A stretch of 64,000 nt of DNA from Streptomyces sp. NRRL WC-3605. Lineage in GTDB: Bacteria; Actinomycetota; Actinomycetes; Streptomycetales; Streptomycetaceae. The translations under genes were made by a program, and so were the position numbers. The stretch spans positions 1-64,000 of the forward strand of contig NZ_LLZN01000079.1 of assembly GCF_001509795.1 (NCBI RefSeq). The letters are read 5' to 3'. This document shows positions 9,226 through 18,090 of this stretch, piece after piece (within the stretch, counting starts at the first letter, position 1; every line of letters starts with the position of its first letter). The notes beneath the pieces are model-generated. The model ran no database searches and had not been told where the DNA came from. It saw only the letters and a list, made by a program, of their open reading frames with translations.

Positions 9226-9270
9226 CCCCGACTCCGCCACGAACGGGCGCCGGCCCGGGCAGGGCCAGGG

Positions 9271-10770
9271 TCAGGCCACGAACGGCCGCACCGACTCGCC
9301 CCCGCCGGTGCCCCCGCTCTCCACCAGCCGGGCCGCCGCGGCCAGCCGGGTCGCGGCCTCCTCGGCGACCGCGCCGCCCACGGTGAACGGCAGCCGGACA
9401 TAGCCCTCGAAGGCGCCGTCCACCCCGAAGCGGGGCCCGGACGGCACCCTGACGCCGACGCGCTCCCCCGCCTCCGCGAGCCGCGACCCCGACAGGCCGC
9501 CCGTGCGGACCCACAGGGTGAGGCCGCCGCGCGGCACCTCGAACTCCCAGCCGGGCAGTTCGCGGCGGACGGCGGCCACGAGCGCGTCCCGGTTCTCCCG
9601 GGCCTGCCCGCGCCGCGCCGCCACGGCCTGCTCCCAGCCGCCGGTGCCGAACAGCCAGTTCACGGCGAGCTGTTCCAGCACGGGCGTGCCCAGGTCGGCG
9701 TAGGCCCGGGCGGCCACGAGGCTGCGGATGACGTCCGGGGCGGCCCGCACCCAGCCGATCCGCATGCCGGCCCAGAAGGCCTTGCTGGCCGAGCCGACGG
9801 TGATGACGGTCGATCCGGCGGGATCGAACGCGCACACGGGCCGGGGCATCTCCAGCTCCGGGTCGAGCCACAGCTCGCTCATGGTCTCGTCGGCGACCAG
9901 GACGGTCCCCGCGGACCGGGCGGTGTCCACCAGCCGGCGGCGCTGGTCCTCGTCGGCGAGGGCGCCGGTCGGGTTGTGGAAGTCGGCGACGACGTAGGCG
10001 AGCCGCGGCGCCGCGTCCCGCAGGACCTGCCGCCAGCGGTCCATGTCCCAGCCGGCCAGCCCCTCCGCCATGGCGACGGGCACGAGCCGGGCGCCGGCCT
10101 CCCTCATCAGCTGGAGGATGTTGGCGTACGACGGCGACTCCACCGCGATCCGCTCGCCGCGCCCGCCGAACATCTGGCAGATCGCGTCGATCGCGCCCAT
10201 GGCCCCGGTCGTCACCATGATCTGCTCGGGCATGGTCGGGATGCCGCGCGCGGTGTACCGGTCGGCGATCATCGCCCGCATCGCGGGCAGCCCGGCGGGA
10301 TAGTCGCCGTGGGTGTGGGCGTACGGCGGCAGTTCCTCCAGGGCGCCCTGGACGGCACGGGTCAGCCAGGGCTCGGGGGCGGGAAGCGCCGCGCAGCCCA
10401 GGTCGATGATGGAGCCGAGCGCCTCGGGCGGCAGCGGCTCCAGCCCGCGCGCGGGCAGCGGGTTGCCGGCCGGCACGGCCGTCCAGCTGCCGGCCCCGCG
10501 CCGCGACTCAAGGAAGCCCTCGCCGCGCAGCGCCTCGTAGGCGGCGGCCACGGTCGTACGGCTCACGGACAGCGCGAGGGCGAGTTCGCGTTCGGCGGGC
10601 AGCCGGGCGGCGACGGGGACGCGGCCTTCGAGGACGAGCAGCCGGATGCCGTCGGCCAGCGCCCGGTAGGCGGGCGGACGCCGGGTACCGGGTCCCGCGG
10701 GGCGGTCCTGCTGCGAGGTGAGGAGTCGGGCGAGCTGCGCGGCACCCACCGCTGAAGTCCACTGCGCCAT
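9271..10770 (-). CDS. MocR-type regulator (GntR HTH fused to aminotransferase domain), YczR-like
   Basis: The 499-residue protein joins an N-terminal GntR winged helix (about 25-95, with ARLPAERELALALSVSRTTV) to a fold-type I aminotransferase domain. The PLP-binding lysine lies in the segment ITVGSASKAFWAGMRIGWVR and the Asp-containing strand in VADFHNPTG. MocR proteins sense PLP or its aldimines and usually bind direct repeats. It is divergent from a YczE-family membrane gene, which is the arrangement of the YczR subgroup, so it probably controls that gene and itself. The ATG at 10770 gives the normal GntR N-terminus. Confidence 0.9.
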   Translation of the reverse strand: MAQWTSAVGAAQLARLLTSQQDRPAGPGTRRPPAYRALADGIRLLVLEGRVPVAARLPAERELALALSVSRTTVAAAYEALRGEGFLESRRGAGSWTAVPAGNPLPARGLEPLPPEALGSIIDLGCAALPAPEPWLTRAVQGALEELPPYAHTHGDYPAGLPAMRAMIADRYTARGIPTMPEQIMVTTGAMGAIDAICQMFGGRGERIAVESPSYANILQLMREAGARLVPVAMAEGLAGWDMDRWRQVLRDAAPRLAYVVADFHNPTGALADEDQRRRLVDTARSAGTVLVADETMSELWLDPELEMPRPVCAFDPAGSTVITVGSASKAFWAGMRIGWVRAAPDVIRSLVAARAYADLGTPVLEQLAVNWLFGTGGWEQAVAARRGQARENRDALVAAVRRELPGWEFEVPRGGLTLWVRTGGLSGSRLAEAGERVGVRVPSGPRFGVDGAFEGYVRLPFTVGGAVAEEAATRLAAAARLVESGGTGGGESVRPFVA

Positions 10771-10818
10771 GATTTCCAGTCCACCTACTTCGAATTGGCC
10801 ATGGATGGCGTTGCATCC

Positions 10819-10848
10819 CAAGCCACAGGGTGTCATGTGGCAGGCCAC
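10819..10848. promoter_or_regulatory. Candidate YczR operator: 22-bp-spaced direct repeat
   Basis: CAAGCCAC (10819-10826) is repeated as CAGGCCAC (10841-10848), a spacing of exactly 22 bases or two helical turns. A TGGC-AG-GCCA palindrome overlaps the second copy. Phased direct repeats between a MocR gene and its divergent target are the expected operator form. It becomes intergenic only if yczE starts at the TTG at 10870. Confidence 0.45.
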
Positions 10849-10869
10849 TACCACCACCAGGGGGCGACA

Positions 10870-11523
10870 TTGTCCAGGCAGCGGCATCTCGCACGACGGC
10901 TTTCGCAGCTGTACGCCGGGCTCGCCCTGTACGGGGTGAGCTCGGCGCTGCTGGTCGGCGCGGGTCTCGGCCTGGAGCCCTGGGGCGTACTCCACCAGGG
11001 TCTCTCCGAGCGCACCGGACTGACCATCGGGGTGGTCTCGATCATCGTCGGCGCGATCGTGCTGCTGCTGTGGATCCCCCTGCGCCAGCGCCCCGGCCTC
11101 GGCACCGTCTCCAACGTGTTCGCGGTCGGCCTGGCGATGGACGGGACCCTCGCCCTGCTGCCCGAGACGCACAGCCTCGCCGCGCGGATCCCGCTCCTGG
11201 TGGCCGGCATCGTCCTGAACGGCGTGGCCACCGGCCTCTACATCGCCGCCCGGTTCGGTCCGGGCCCGCGCGACGGCCTGATGACCGGCCTGCACCGGCG
11301 GACCGGGCGCTCCATCCGGCTGATGCGCACGGCCGTCGAGGTCGCGGTCGTGGCGTCGGGCTTCGCGCTGGGCGGGACCGTCGGCGTCGGCACGATCCTG
11401 TACGCGCTGTCCATCGGTCCGCTGGCCCAGTTCTTCCTGCGGGTGTTCGCCGTCCCGGCGCCGTCCGGCGGAAGCACGGTCGTTGCCGCCGGGCGACCCG
11501 AAGGGGCGATACTGCGTCCGTGA
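10870..11523 (+). CDS. YczE/YitT-like integral membrane protein
   Basis: The 217-residue product has five or six membrane helices and blocks typical of the YczE family, such as YGVSSALLVGAGLGLEPWGV near the N-terminus and AARFGPGPRDGLMTGL in the middle. Function is unknown; the divergent MocR-type regulator suggests a vitamin B6 or amino-compound link. I choose the TTG at 10870 because GGGGG lies 5 bases before it and the homologous start is just before the first helix. An ATG at 10801 would add 23 unlikely residues and run through the proposed operator. It overlaps the following GTG start by 4 bases. Confidence 0.8.
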   Translation: MSRQRHLARRLSQLYAGLALYGVSSALLVGAGLGLEPWGVLHQGLSERTGLTIGVVSIIVGAIVLLLWIPLRQRPGLGTVSNVFAVGLAMDGTLALLPETHSLAARIPLLVAGIVLNGVATGLYIAARFGPGPRDGLMTGLHRRTGRSIRLMRTAVEVAVVASGFALGGTVGVGTILYALSIGPLAQFFLRVFAVPAPSGGSTVVAAGRPEGAILRP

Positions 11524-12290
11524 GCACCACGCGGATACGCCACCCCTACCTCGACCACCCCGGCCCGATCCCCTTCGCCCACCGGGGCGGCACGGCGGAC
11601 GGCCTGGAGAACACGGCGCTGCAGTTCCGGCGGGCCGTGGAACAGGGCTACCGGTACATCGAGACCGACGTCCACACCACGCGCGACGGCCGGCTCGTCG
11701 CCTTCCACGACGCCACGCTGGACCGGGTGACGGACGGCGCGGGCCGGATCGCGGACCTGCCGTGGGCGGAGGTGCGGCAGGCCCGCGTGGCGGGCCTGGA
11801 GCCGGTGCCGCTGTTCGAGGAGCTGCTGGAGACGTTCCCCGAGGTGCGCTGGAACGTCGACCTCAAGGCGGAGCCCGCGCTCCACCCCTTCCTTGAGCTG
11901 GTGGAGCGCGCGAACGCCTGGGACCGCGTCTGCGTCGGTTCCTTCTCCGAGGCGCGCGTGGTCCGCGCCCAGCGTCTGGCGGGCCCGCGCCTCGCGACGT
12001 CGTACGGGACCCGGGGAGTGCTCAATCTGCGGCTGCGCTCCTGGGGCGTGCCCGCGGCGCTGCGCCGCTCGGCGGTGGCGGCCCAGGTTCCCGAGGCCCA
12101 GTCCGGCATCCAGGTGGTCGACCACCGCTTCGTACGGACGGCCCACGCGCGCGGGCTGCAGGTGCATGTGTGGACGATCAACGATCCGGAGGGGATGCAC
12201 CGGCTCCTGGATCTGGGAGTGGATGGCATCATGACCGATCACATCGACACGTTGCGCAAGGTCATGGAGGACCGGGGCGTCTGGGTCTGA
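11520..12290 (+). CDS. Glycerophosphodiester phosphodiesterase
   Basis: The 256-residue GDPD-family enzyme hydrolyses glycerophosphodiesters to glycerol 3-phosphate and an alcohol. It has the TIM-barrel signatures FAHRGG (His), ENT, ETDVHTTRDG (metal-binding Glu/Asp) and FHDATLDR, then VDLK and the C-terminal VWTINDPEGM with GIMTDH. No signal peptide, so it is probably cytoplasmic. The GTG start overlaps the yczE-like stop (GTGA), so the two are cotranscribed. Confidence 0.93.
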   Translation: MSTTRIRHPYLDHPGPIPFAHRGGTADGLENTALQFRRAVEQGYRYIETDVHTTRDGRLVAFHDATLDRVTDGAGRIADLPWAEVRQARVAGLEPVPLFEELLETFPEVRWNVDLKAEPALHPFLELVERANAWDRVCVGSFSEARVVRAQRLAGPRLATSYGTRGVLNLRLRSWGVPAALRRSAVAAQVPEAQSGIQVVDHRFVRTAHARGLQVHVWTINDPEGMHRLLDLGVDGIMTDHIDTLRKVMEDRGVWV

Positions 12291-12345
12291 CCCCCGTCCT
12301 GGCTCCGCCCTCGCGCGGATCTCCACGGGGAAGCGAGGGCACGGG

Positions 12346-13704
12346 GTGGGCATCGAGACCGTGCGCACGGGGGTGGCCGACGAGGCCGCCGGACGGCGCC
12401 GCGAACAGCGCGGCTGGTACTTCTACGACTGGGCGTGCTCCGTCTACTCGACGAGCGTGCTCACCGTGTTCCTCGGCCCGTACCTGACGTCCGTCGCCGA
12501 GGCGGCGGCGGACGCGGACGGCTTCGTCCATCCGCTGGGCATCCCCGTGCGCGCGGGGTCGTTCTTCGCGTACTCGGTGTCCCTGTCGGTCGTCGTGGCC
12601 GTGCTGGTGATGCCGCTGGTCGGGGCGGCCGCCGACCGTACGGGGCGCAAGAAGCCGCTCCTGGCGGCCGCCGCCTACACGGGCGCGGCGGCGACCACGG
12701 CGATGTTCCTGCTGGACGGGGACCGCTATCTGCTCGGCGGCCTGCTGCTCGTGGTGGCGAACGCCGCCCAGTCCGTCGCGATGATGCTCTACAACTCCTA
12801 CCTGCCGCAGATCGCCGCCCCCGAGGAACGGGACGCGGTCTCCTCCCGGGGCTGGGCGTTCGGCTACGCGGCGGGTTCGCTGATGCTCGTCGTGAACCTC
12901 GCCCTGTATCTGGGGCACGACGCGTTCGGGGTCACCGAGGGCATGGCGGTTCGCATCTGCCTCGCCTCGGCCGGCCTGTGGTGGGGCGGGTTCGCGCTGG
13001 TCCCGCTGCTGCGGCTGCGCGACCGGGGGCAGGCCGCCGAACGGGCCGCCGGGCACGGCACCGCCTCGGGCTTCCGGCAGCTCGCCGCGACCCTGCGCGA
13101 CATGCGCCGGCACCCGTTGACGCTCGCCTTCCTGCTGGCCTATCTGGTCTACAACGACGGCATCCAGACGGTGATCACCCAGGCGTCGGTCTACGGCTCC
13201 AAGGAGCTCGGGCTGAGCCAGTCCACCCTGATCGGGGCGGTGCTGCTGGTGCAGGTCCTCGCGGTCGCCGGCGCGCTGACCATGGGACGCCTGGCACGGA
13301 TCTACGGCGCGAAGCGGACGATCCTCGGATCGCTGGTCGCCTGGACGGTCACCCTGGCCGCCGGGTACTTCCTGCCGGCCGGGGCCCCGGTGTGGTTCTT
13401 CGTGCTGGCGGCCGGGATCGGCCTGGTCCTGGGAGGCAGCCAGGCGCTGTCGCGGTCCCTGTTCTCCCATCTGGTGCCGCCAGGCAAGGAGGCCGAGTAC
13501 TTCTCGGCGTACGAGATGAGCGACCGGGGCATGAGCTGGCTCGGCCCGCTGCTGTTCGGCCTGACCTACCAGCTGACCGGGAGCTACCGGGACGCGATCA
13601 TCTCGCTGGTGGCCTTCTTCGTGATCGGATTCATCCTGCTCGCGCGGGTACCCGTACGGCGGGCGATCAGCGACGCGGGCAACCGCGTCCCGTCCACGAT
13701 TTAG
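12346..13704 (+). CDS. UMF1-type MFS membrane protein (Atg22-like)
   Basis: The 452-residue protein has 12 predicted helices and the UMF1/Atg22 signature QRGWYFYDWACSVYSTSV right after a short cytoplasmic N-terminus. The helix 2-3 loop reads GAAADRTGRKKPLL. UMF1 proteins are unidentified major facilitators; yeast Atg22 exports amino acids from the vacuole. GAGGG lies about 8 bases before the GTG. It follows the GDPD gene by 55 bases and is likely in the same transcript. Confidence 0.85.
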   Translation: MGIETVRTGVADEAAGRRREQRGWYFYDWACSVYSTSVLTVFLGPYLTSVAEAAADADGFVHPLGIPVRAGSFFAYSVSLSVVVAVLVMPLVGAAADRTGRKKPLLAAAAYTGAAATTAMFLLDGDRYLLGGLLLVVANAAQSVAMMLYNSYLPQIAAPEERDAVSSRGWAFGYAAGSLMLVVNLALYLGHDAFGVTEGMAVRICLASAGLWWGGFALVPLLRLRDRGQAAERAAGHGTASGFRQLAATLRDMRRHPLTLAFLLAYLVYNDGIQTVITQASVYGSKELGLSQSTLIGAVLLVQVLAVAGALTMGRLARIYGAKRTILGSLVAWTVTLAAGYFLPAGAPVWFFVLAAGIGLVLGGSQALSRSLFSHLVPPGKEAEYFSAYEMSDRGMSWLGPLLFGLTYQLTGSYRDAIISLVAFFVIGFILLARVPVRRAISDAGNRVPSTI

Positions 13705-13787
13705 CGTTCGGAGTGAAAGGGCGGTAGTGTACGCGTTTGGCCTACCAGGCGTACCGTTACTGCGCGTCAAAGATGCCGAAACGCTGG

Positions 13788-13811
13788 GTCACATCTCCTC
13801 ACAGATGTGAC
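13788..13811. repeat. 9-bp perfect inverted repeat upstream of rbpA
   Basis: GTCACATCT (13788-13796) and AGATGTGAC (13803-13811) are perfect inverted arms around a 6-base loop. The arms are unusually AT-rich for this genome. It is either a protein-binding site or a weak terminator for the MFS gene; no T run follows. Confidence 0.55.
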
Positions 13812-13894
13812 AAACCGGGCGCCGGTGGGTACGACATTGGTCAGCAAGGCTGCGGCTACGACGGCGACGCATGACCCGGAACCTGCTCGGAACG

Positions 13895-13920
13895 GGAATC
13901 TTTACCGCCGACCGGACGTT
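13895..13920 (+). promoter_or_regulatory. SigR-type promoter of rbpA
   Basis: GGAAT at 13895-13899, 18 bases, then GTT at 13918-13920: an exact match to the SigR consensus GGAAT-N18-GTT. It is 61 bases upstream of the rbpA start. rbpA is a known member of the SigR thiol-oxidative stress regulon in S. coelicolor, so position and match agree. Confidence 0.88.
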
Positions 13921-13981
13921 GACCGGATGACGACGACAGCGACACCTGTCCTGTGGGCGACAAGCCCGGGAGGCACGATTC

Positions 13982-14356
13982 ATGAGTGAGCGAGCTCTTC
14001 GCGGCACGCGCCTCGTGGTGACCAGCTACGAGACGGACCGCGGCATCGACCTGGCCCCGCGCCAGGCCGTGGAGTACGCATGCGAGAAGGGGCACCGGTT
14101 CGAGATGCCCTTCTCGGTCGAGGCGGAGATTCCGCCGGAGTGGGAGTGCAAGGTCTGCGGAGCCCAGGCACTCCTCGTCGACGGCGACGGCCCTGAAGAG
14201 AAGAAGGCCAAGCCCGCGCGTACGCATTGGGACATGTTGATGGAGCGGCGTACCCGCGAGGAACTCGAAGAGGTCCTCGAGGAGCGTCTCGCCGTTCTCC
14301 GTTCAGGGGCGATGAACATCGCCGTTCATCCCCGGGACAGCCGCAAGTCCGCATAG
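13982..14356 (+). CDS. rbpA: RNA polymerase-binding protein RbpA
   Basis: RbpA binds RNA polymerase with principal sigma factors, stabilises the open complex and raises basal rifampicin tolerance. The 124-residue protein has the zinc-binding core (ACEKGHRFEMPFS, then WECKVCGAQA), the basic linker EEKKAKPARTHWDML and the sigma-interacting helical tail RRTREELEEVLEERLAVLR. Length is that of the actinobacterial family. GGGAGG precedes the ATG. It has a SigR promoter upstream and a strong hairpin terminator downstream, so it is a single-gene unit. Confidence 0.97.
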   Translation: MSERALRGTRLVVTSYETDRGIDLAPRQAVEYACEKGHRFEMPFSVEAEIPPEWECKVCGAQALLVDGDGPEEKKAKPARTHWDMLMERRTREELEEVLEERLAVLRSGAMNIAVHPRDSRKSA

Positions 14357-14382
14357 CGGACCCGGCTACGAGCGCACATACA

Positions 14383-14412
14383 CCGCAGGTGCCCTTCGGC
14401 ACCTGCGGTTTT
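14383..14412 (+). terminator. Intrinsic terminator of rbpA
   Basis: An 11-bp perfect stem, CCGCAGGTGCC (14383-14393) with GGCACCTGCGG (14398-14408), a 4-base loop and a following TTTT. This is a textbook terminator 27 bases after the rbpA stop. Confidence 0.92.
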
Positions 14413-14452
14413 GTGCGTTGCCCTGGCAGTCGCGTCGCCCCGGCAGTCGGCG

Positions 14453-15007
14453 CTAGCGGGTCAGCGGCGGGCGGGGCTCCTCGGGCTCGTCCCCGGGCCG
14501 CTCGCGGATGACCTCGCCCTGGACGACCTTGCCGTCGGGGCGGTGGATGCGCGCCTGCTGGAAGGCGTCGCCGAAGGACCCGGCCCCCGCCTCACGCAGC
14601 TTGCGGTCGAAGGTCCGCTCCGCGAAGCGGCCCACCACCTTCTGCACCGGCGGGATGAGCAGGAGCAGCCCGAGCGCGTCGGAAATCAGACCCGGCAGCA
14701 TGATCAGCAGGCCGCCCAGCATCATCAGCCCGTTGCCACCGCCACGCTCCGGGGTGCCGCCGCGCTGCAGCGCCTCGTTGAGTGCCTGGAAGGCGCGCCG
14801 GCCCGCCCGCTTCACGACCACGGAGCCGAGCACCAGCCCGGCGACCAGCAGCAGGAAGACCGTGAGCCCGCCGGCCTCGCCGGCGACCACCGTGAGCAGC
14901 CAGATCTCCAGCACCAGCCACGCCGCGATGCCCAGCGGCAGGAATCCGCGCAGACGGGAGCGCCGGGGCCGGGCGGGTGCGGTGGGGGGCGGTGCGCCAG
15001 TCGTCAT
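14453..15007 (-). CDS. FxsA-like cytoplasmic membrane protein
   Basis: The 184-residue protein has four hydrophobic segments and the FxsA block LMMLGGLLIMLPGLISDALG, followed by a cytoplasmic basic tail. FxsA of E. coli relieves F-plasmid exclusion of phage T7 when overproduced; the cellular role is unknown. The gene converges on rbpA across its terminator and follows ppm1 in the opposite direction from it. Confidence 0.88.
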   Translation of the reverse strand: MTTGAPPPTAPARPRRSRLRGFLPLGIAAWLVLEIWLLTVVAGEAGGLTVFLLLVAGLVLGSVVVKRAGRRAFQALNEALQRGGTPERGGGNGLMMLGGLLIMLPGLISDALGLLLLIPPVQKVVGRFAERTFDRKLREAGAGSFGDAFQQARIHRPDGKVVQGEVIRERPGDEPEEPRPPLTR

Positions 15008-15069
15008 GCGTCCAGTGTGCCTGGGCCCGGTTCAGAGCGGTATAAGAGGGCGGACCGGGCGGCCCGTGC

Positions 15070-15885
15070 CTACGGCCGCCGCCCCTTGGGCGCCGGCTGC
15101 TTCCCCCGGTTCAGGAGCTTGCCCGCCCGCTCCCGCGCACCCCAGGTCGTGACCCGCCACAGCGCCTCGACCAGGATGTCGCGGCTCATCTTGGAGTCGC
15201 CGAGTTCGCGCTCCACGAAGGTGATCGGGACCTCGACGACGTGGTAGCCGGCCTTGACGGCACGGCGGGCCAGGTCGACCTGGAAGCAGTAGCCCTGGGA
15301 CGCGACGTCGTCGAGACCGAGCCCTTCCAGCGTCTCGCGGCGGAAGGCGCGGTAGCCGCCGGTGATGTCCCGCAGGGGCAGGTCCAGGGCGAGACGGGAG
15401 TAGAGGCTGCCGCCGCGCGAGATGAACTCGCGGGACTTGGGCCAGTTCACCACCCGGCCGCCCGGTACCCAGCGCGAACCGAGGACCAGATCGGCCCCCT
15501 TGAGCGCGGTCAGCAGGCGCGGAAGCTCCTCGGGCTGGTGGGAGCCGTCGGCGTCCATCTCGATCAGCACGCCGTAGCCGTGCTCCAGGCCCCAGCGGAA
15601 GCCCGCGAGATAGGCCGCGCCGAGGCCCTCCTTGCCCTTGCGGTGCAGGACCTGGACATGATCGTCCTGGGCGGCCAGCTCGTCCGCCAGCTTGCCCGTG
15701 CCGTCGGGGCTGTTGTCGTCGGCCACGAGCACGTGCGCGTCGGGGACCGCTTCGCGGACCCGGCCGACGATGCTCTTGATGTTCTCCGCCTCGTTGTAGG
15801 TCGGGATGATCACCAATGCCGTGCCGAGCGGCCCGAACTGTCTCCCCCGGTCCTGTGCCGCGAGGGTCCCGTCGCCGTCGTTCAC
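15070..15885 (-). CDS. ppm1: Polyprenol monophosphomannose synthase
   Basis: This 271-residue GT2 enzyme transfers mannose from GDP-mannose to polyprenyl phosphate at the membrane; the product feeds protein O-mannosylation and lipoglycans. Visible motifs are VIIPTYNEAENI at the N-terminus, VADDNSPDGT, the DXD-type IEMDADGSHQP and ITGGYRAFRRETL. It is the short single-domain form, without the fused Lnt domain of mycobacteria, as in S. coelicolor. The GTG at 15885 has AAGGGG 5 bases upstream; the open frame runs much further but has no better start. Confidence 0.93.
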   Translation of the reverse strand: MNDGDGTLAAQDRGRQFGPLGTALVIIPTYNEAENIKSIVGRVREAVPDAHVLVADDNSPDGTGKLADELAAQDDHVQVLHRKGKEGLGAAYLAGFRWGLEHGYGVLIEMDADGSHQPEELPRLLTALKGADLVLGSRWVPGGRVVNWPKSREFISRGGSLYSRLALDLPLRDITGGYRAFRRETLEGLGLDDVASQGYCFQVDLARRAVKAGYHVVEVPITFVERELGDSKMSRDILVEALWRVTTWGARERAGKLLNRGKQPAPKGRRP

Positions 15886-16432
15886 TGCTGCCCCTTCATG
15901 TCCGTACGCAGAGGACCACCATAGTGGGCGCGGCCTGCGCCGACGTGACAGCACGGGCGTACGGCGCCGTGGGATGTCCGCGCGTGGGGCCTTCGCGCGC
16001 AGGACGGCGGTGCGCGGCCGTCTGCGGATGGGGGCCCGGCGCCCTTCGGGCCGACCTGGGACCCGCCGGCTGCGGGTCGACCTGAAGCCGTTGTCTACTG
16101 AGCGCCCGGGCCCCACCCGGGTCACACCTCCCCGGCAGGCCGGAACGATCCGTCGTCGCCGCGCCGGCGCTGAGCCTGGCTCCCAGTGGCGGTGCGCCGG
16201 TGCGGCACACCGTCCCTGACCCAGCGGCGTTGCGACCGTTTCCCGGAAGTTCCCCGGTGGTCTGCTCGGGCGTCCGGTGGTGGACGCCGCCGAACCTACC
16301 GGCCCCGGACCTCCGGCTGTCAACAGTGGTGCGACCTGCGGCTTCTCGGAAGCGTCCCAGGTCAGCGCCGAGGATTCCCAGGTCGTACGACGCACCGGCG
16401 CGGGCCCGGCCCGCACGCGCCACCCCGGTAGA
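15886..16432 (-). promoter_or_regulatory. Long leader and promoter region of ppm1
   Basis: About 550 bases without a convincing gene separate ppm1 from the stop of the amidohydrolase gene. On the minus strand TTGACA (16323-16318) is followed after 19 bases by TAGGTT (16298-16293), a plausible vegetative promoter. It would give a leader of nearly 400 bases. I see no known riboswitch in the leader. Confidence 0.4.
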
Positions 16433-18037
16433 TCACTCGCCCGGCCGTACGAAGACCGTGCGTCCGCCGATCACCGTGCGCAGACAGACGGGCAGGTCAC
16501 GGCCCGGGGAGAGGTCGGGAAGGCCGGGCGTGCCGGAGCGCGGGTCGGTCGACCAGCGCGCGACCCGGTCGTCCGGCGCCTGGACGAACAGGGCACCGGC
16601 GCGCCACACCGCGTAGTCCGCGGGCGCGCCCGGCACCAGGATGCCCGCGTCGTCGCGGCCGACGGCGCGCCAGCCGCCCCGCGTGTGCGCGGTGAACGCG
16701 GCGCGCACCGACACCCGGTGCTCCGGCGTGCGGTGGAAGGCGGCGGCGCGGACCGTGCCCCAGGGGTCCAGGGGCGTGACCGGGCTGTCCGAGCCGAACG
16801 CGAGCGGCACGCCGGCCCGCAGGAGGGCCGCGAACGGGTTGAGGGTACGGGCGCGTTCGGCGCCCAGGCGCTGGGCGTACATGCCGTCCTCGCCGCCCCA
16901 CAGGGCGTCGAACACCGGCTGCACGGAGGCGGTCAGGCCCAGCTCCGCGAAGGCGGCGACGGTCTCGGGGGTGAGCATCTCGGCGTGCTCGATCCGGTGG
17001 CGGGCGGCACGGACACGGGCGAGGCCGACCTTGTCGGCGGCCGCGCGGATCCCGTCGACCACGGCGGTCACGGCGGCGTCCCCGATCGCGTGGAAGCCCG
17101 CCTGGAGGCCCGCCTCGGTGCAGGCGACCACATGGGCGGCGACGGCGGCCGCGTCCAGGTAGGCGGTGCCGGTGTGCCCGGCGTCGCGGTAGGGCTCGTG
17201 CAGGCAGGCGGTGTGGGAGCCGAGGGCGCCGTCGGCGAACAGGTCGCCGGCCGCGCCGGCGGCGCCGAGCTCACGGGCCTTGTCGACGTCCTGTTCGGCC
17301 CAGTAGCCCACGACGCGGGGGCCCGGCTCCTGAGCGGCGAGCCGGAGCAGGCCGGTGAAGTCGTCCTCGGAGGAGATGTCGGGCCCACCGCACTCGTGGA
17401 CGGTGCCGATGCCGAGGGACGCGGCGTGCGCGAGGGCGGCGCGCTGGGCCTCGGTGCGCTGGGCGTCGGTCAGGGCGGCCAGCGCGGTCGCGCGGACGGC
17501 GTGGTGGGCGTCGGCGACCAGCGGGGCGTCGGGTGCGCCGGAGGCGCCCGGCGTCATCTCGAGCAGGGCGGTCGTGACGACGGCCGAGTGGACGTCGATG
17601 CGGGAGAGGTACAGGGGGCGGCCGCCGGTGGCCGCGTCGAGCTCCGCGCGCGTCGGGGGGCGGCCGCCGGGCCAGCGGGCGGCGTCCCAGCCGTGCCCGA
17701 GCAGGACGCGGTCGCCCGGGCGGGCGGCGGCGAAGTCCCGCACCAGGGCGAGGGCGGCCTCCAGGGAGGGGGCGCCGGACAGGTCGAGCCCGGTCAGCGC
17801 GAGGCCGGTCGCGGTGGTGTGCACGTGCGCGTCGGTGAACGCGGGGGTGACCAGCGCGCCGTCCAGGTCGACGACCTCGTCCACGCCGTCCGCGAAGGCG
17901 TCGGCGGCCCCCTCGGAACCGACCCAGGCGATCTGGCCGCGCTCCACGACCATCGCGGTGGCGAAGGGGTCGGCGGGGCTGTGGACCTCCCCCCGGCGGA
18001 GGAGGACGGTCTGCGGCTGGGCGGTGGACTCACTCAT
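16433..18037 (-). CDS. Amidohydrolase family 3 (YtcJ-like) metal-dependent hydrolase
   Basis: The 534-residue protein has the amidohydrolase layout: an N-terminal beta-sandwich, the metal-binding DAHVHTTA near residue 66, RIEHAEM near residue 350, FGSDSPVTPLDPW in the C-terminal third and RGGWRAVGRDDAG closing the sandwich. Family 3 members hydrolyse exocyclic amides or carbamates; substrates are unknown for most. The ATG at 18037 gives the usual N-terminus. An Lrp-type regulator lies just upstream in the same direction. Confidence 0.88.
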   Translation of the reverse strand: MSESTAQPQTVLLRRGEVHSPADPFATAMVVERGQIAWVGSEGAADAFADGVDEVVDLDGALVTPAFTDAHVHTTATGLALTGLDLSGAPSLEAALALVRDFAAARPGDRVLLGHGWDAARWPGGRPPTRAELDAATGGRPLYLSRIDVHSAVVTTALLEMTPGASGAPDAPLVADAHHAVRATALAALTDAQRTEAQRAALAHAASLGIGTVHECGGPDISSEDDFTGLLRLAAQEPGPRVVGYWAEQDVDKARELGAAGAAGDLFADGALGSHTACLHEPYRDAGHTGTAYLDAAAVAAHVVACTEAGLQAGFHAIGDAAVTAVVDGIRAAADKVGLARVRAARHRIEHAEMLTPETVAAFAELGLTASVQPVFDALWGGEDGMYAQRLGAERARTLNPFAALLRAGVPLAFGSDSPVTPLDPWGTVRAAAFHRTPEHRVSVRAAFTAHTRGGWRAVGRDDAGILVPGAPADYAVWRAGALFVQAPDDRVARWSTDPRSGTPGLPDLSPGRDLPVCLRTVIGGRTVFVRPGE

Positions 18038-18090
18038 GGGAACAGTCTCGCGCTTCGCCCGGCCGTCCTCGGACCGGGGTCGCCCAGACG

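Noticed and set aside
10801..10869. ATG at 10801 as start of the YczE-like gene
   Set aside because: The added residues do not look like the family N-terminus and would cover the likely operator; TTG 10870 has a better ribosome binding site.
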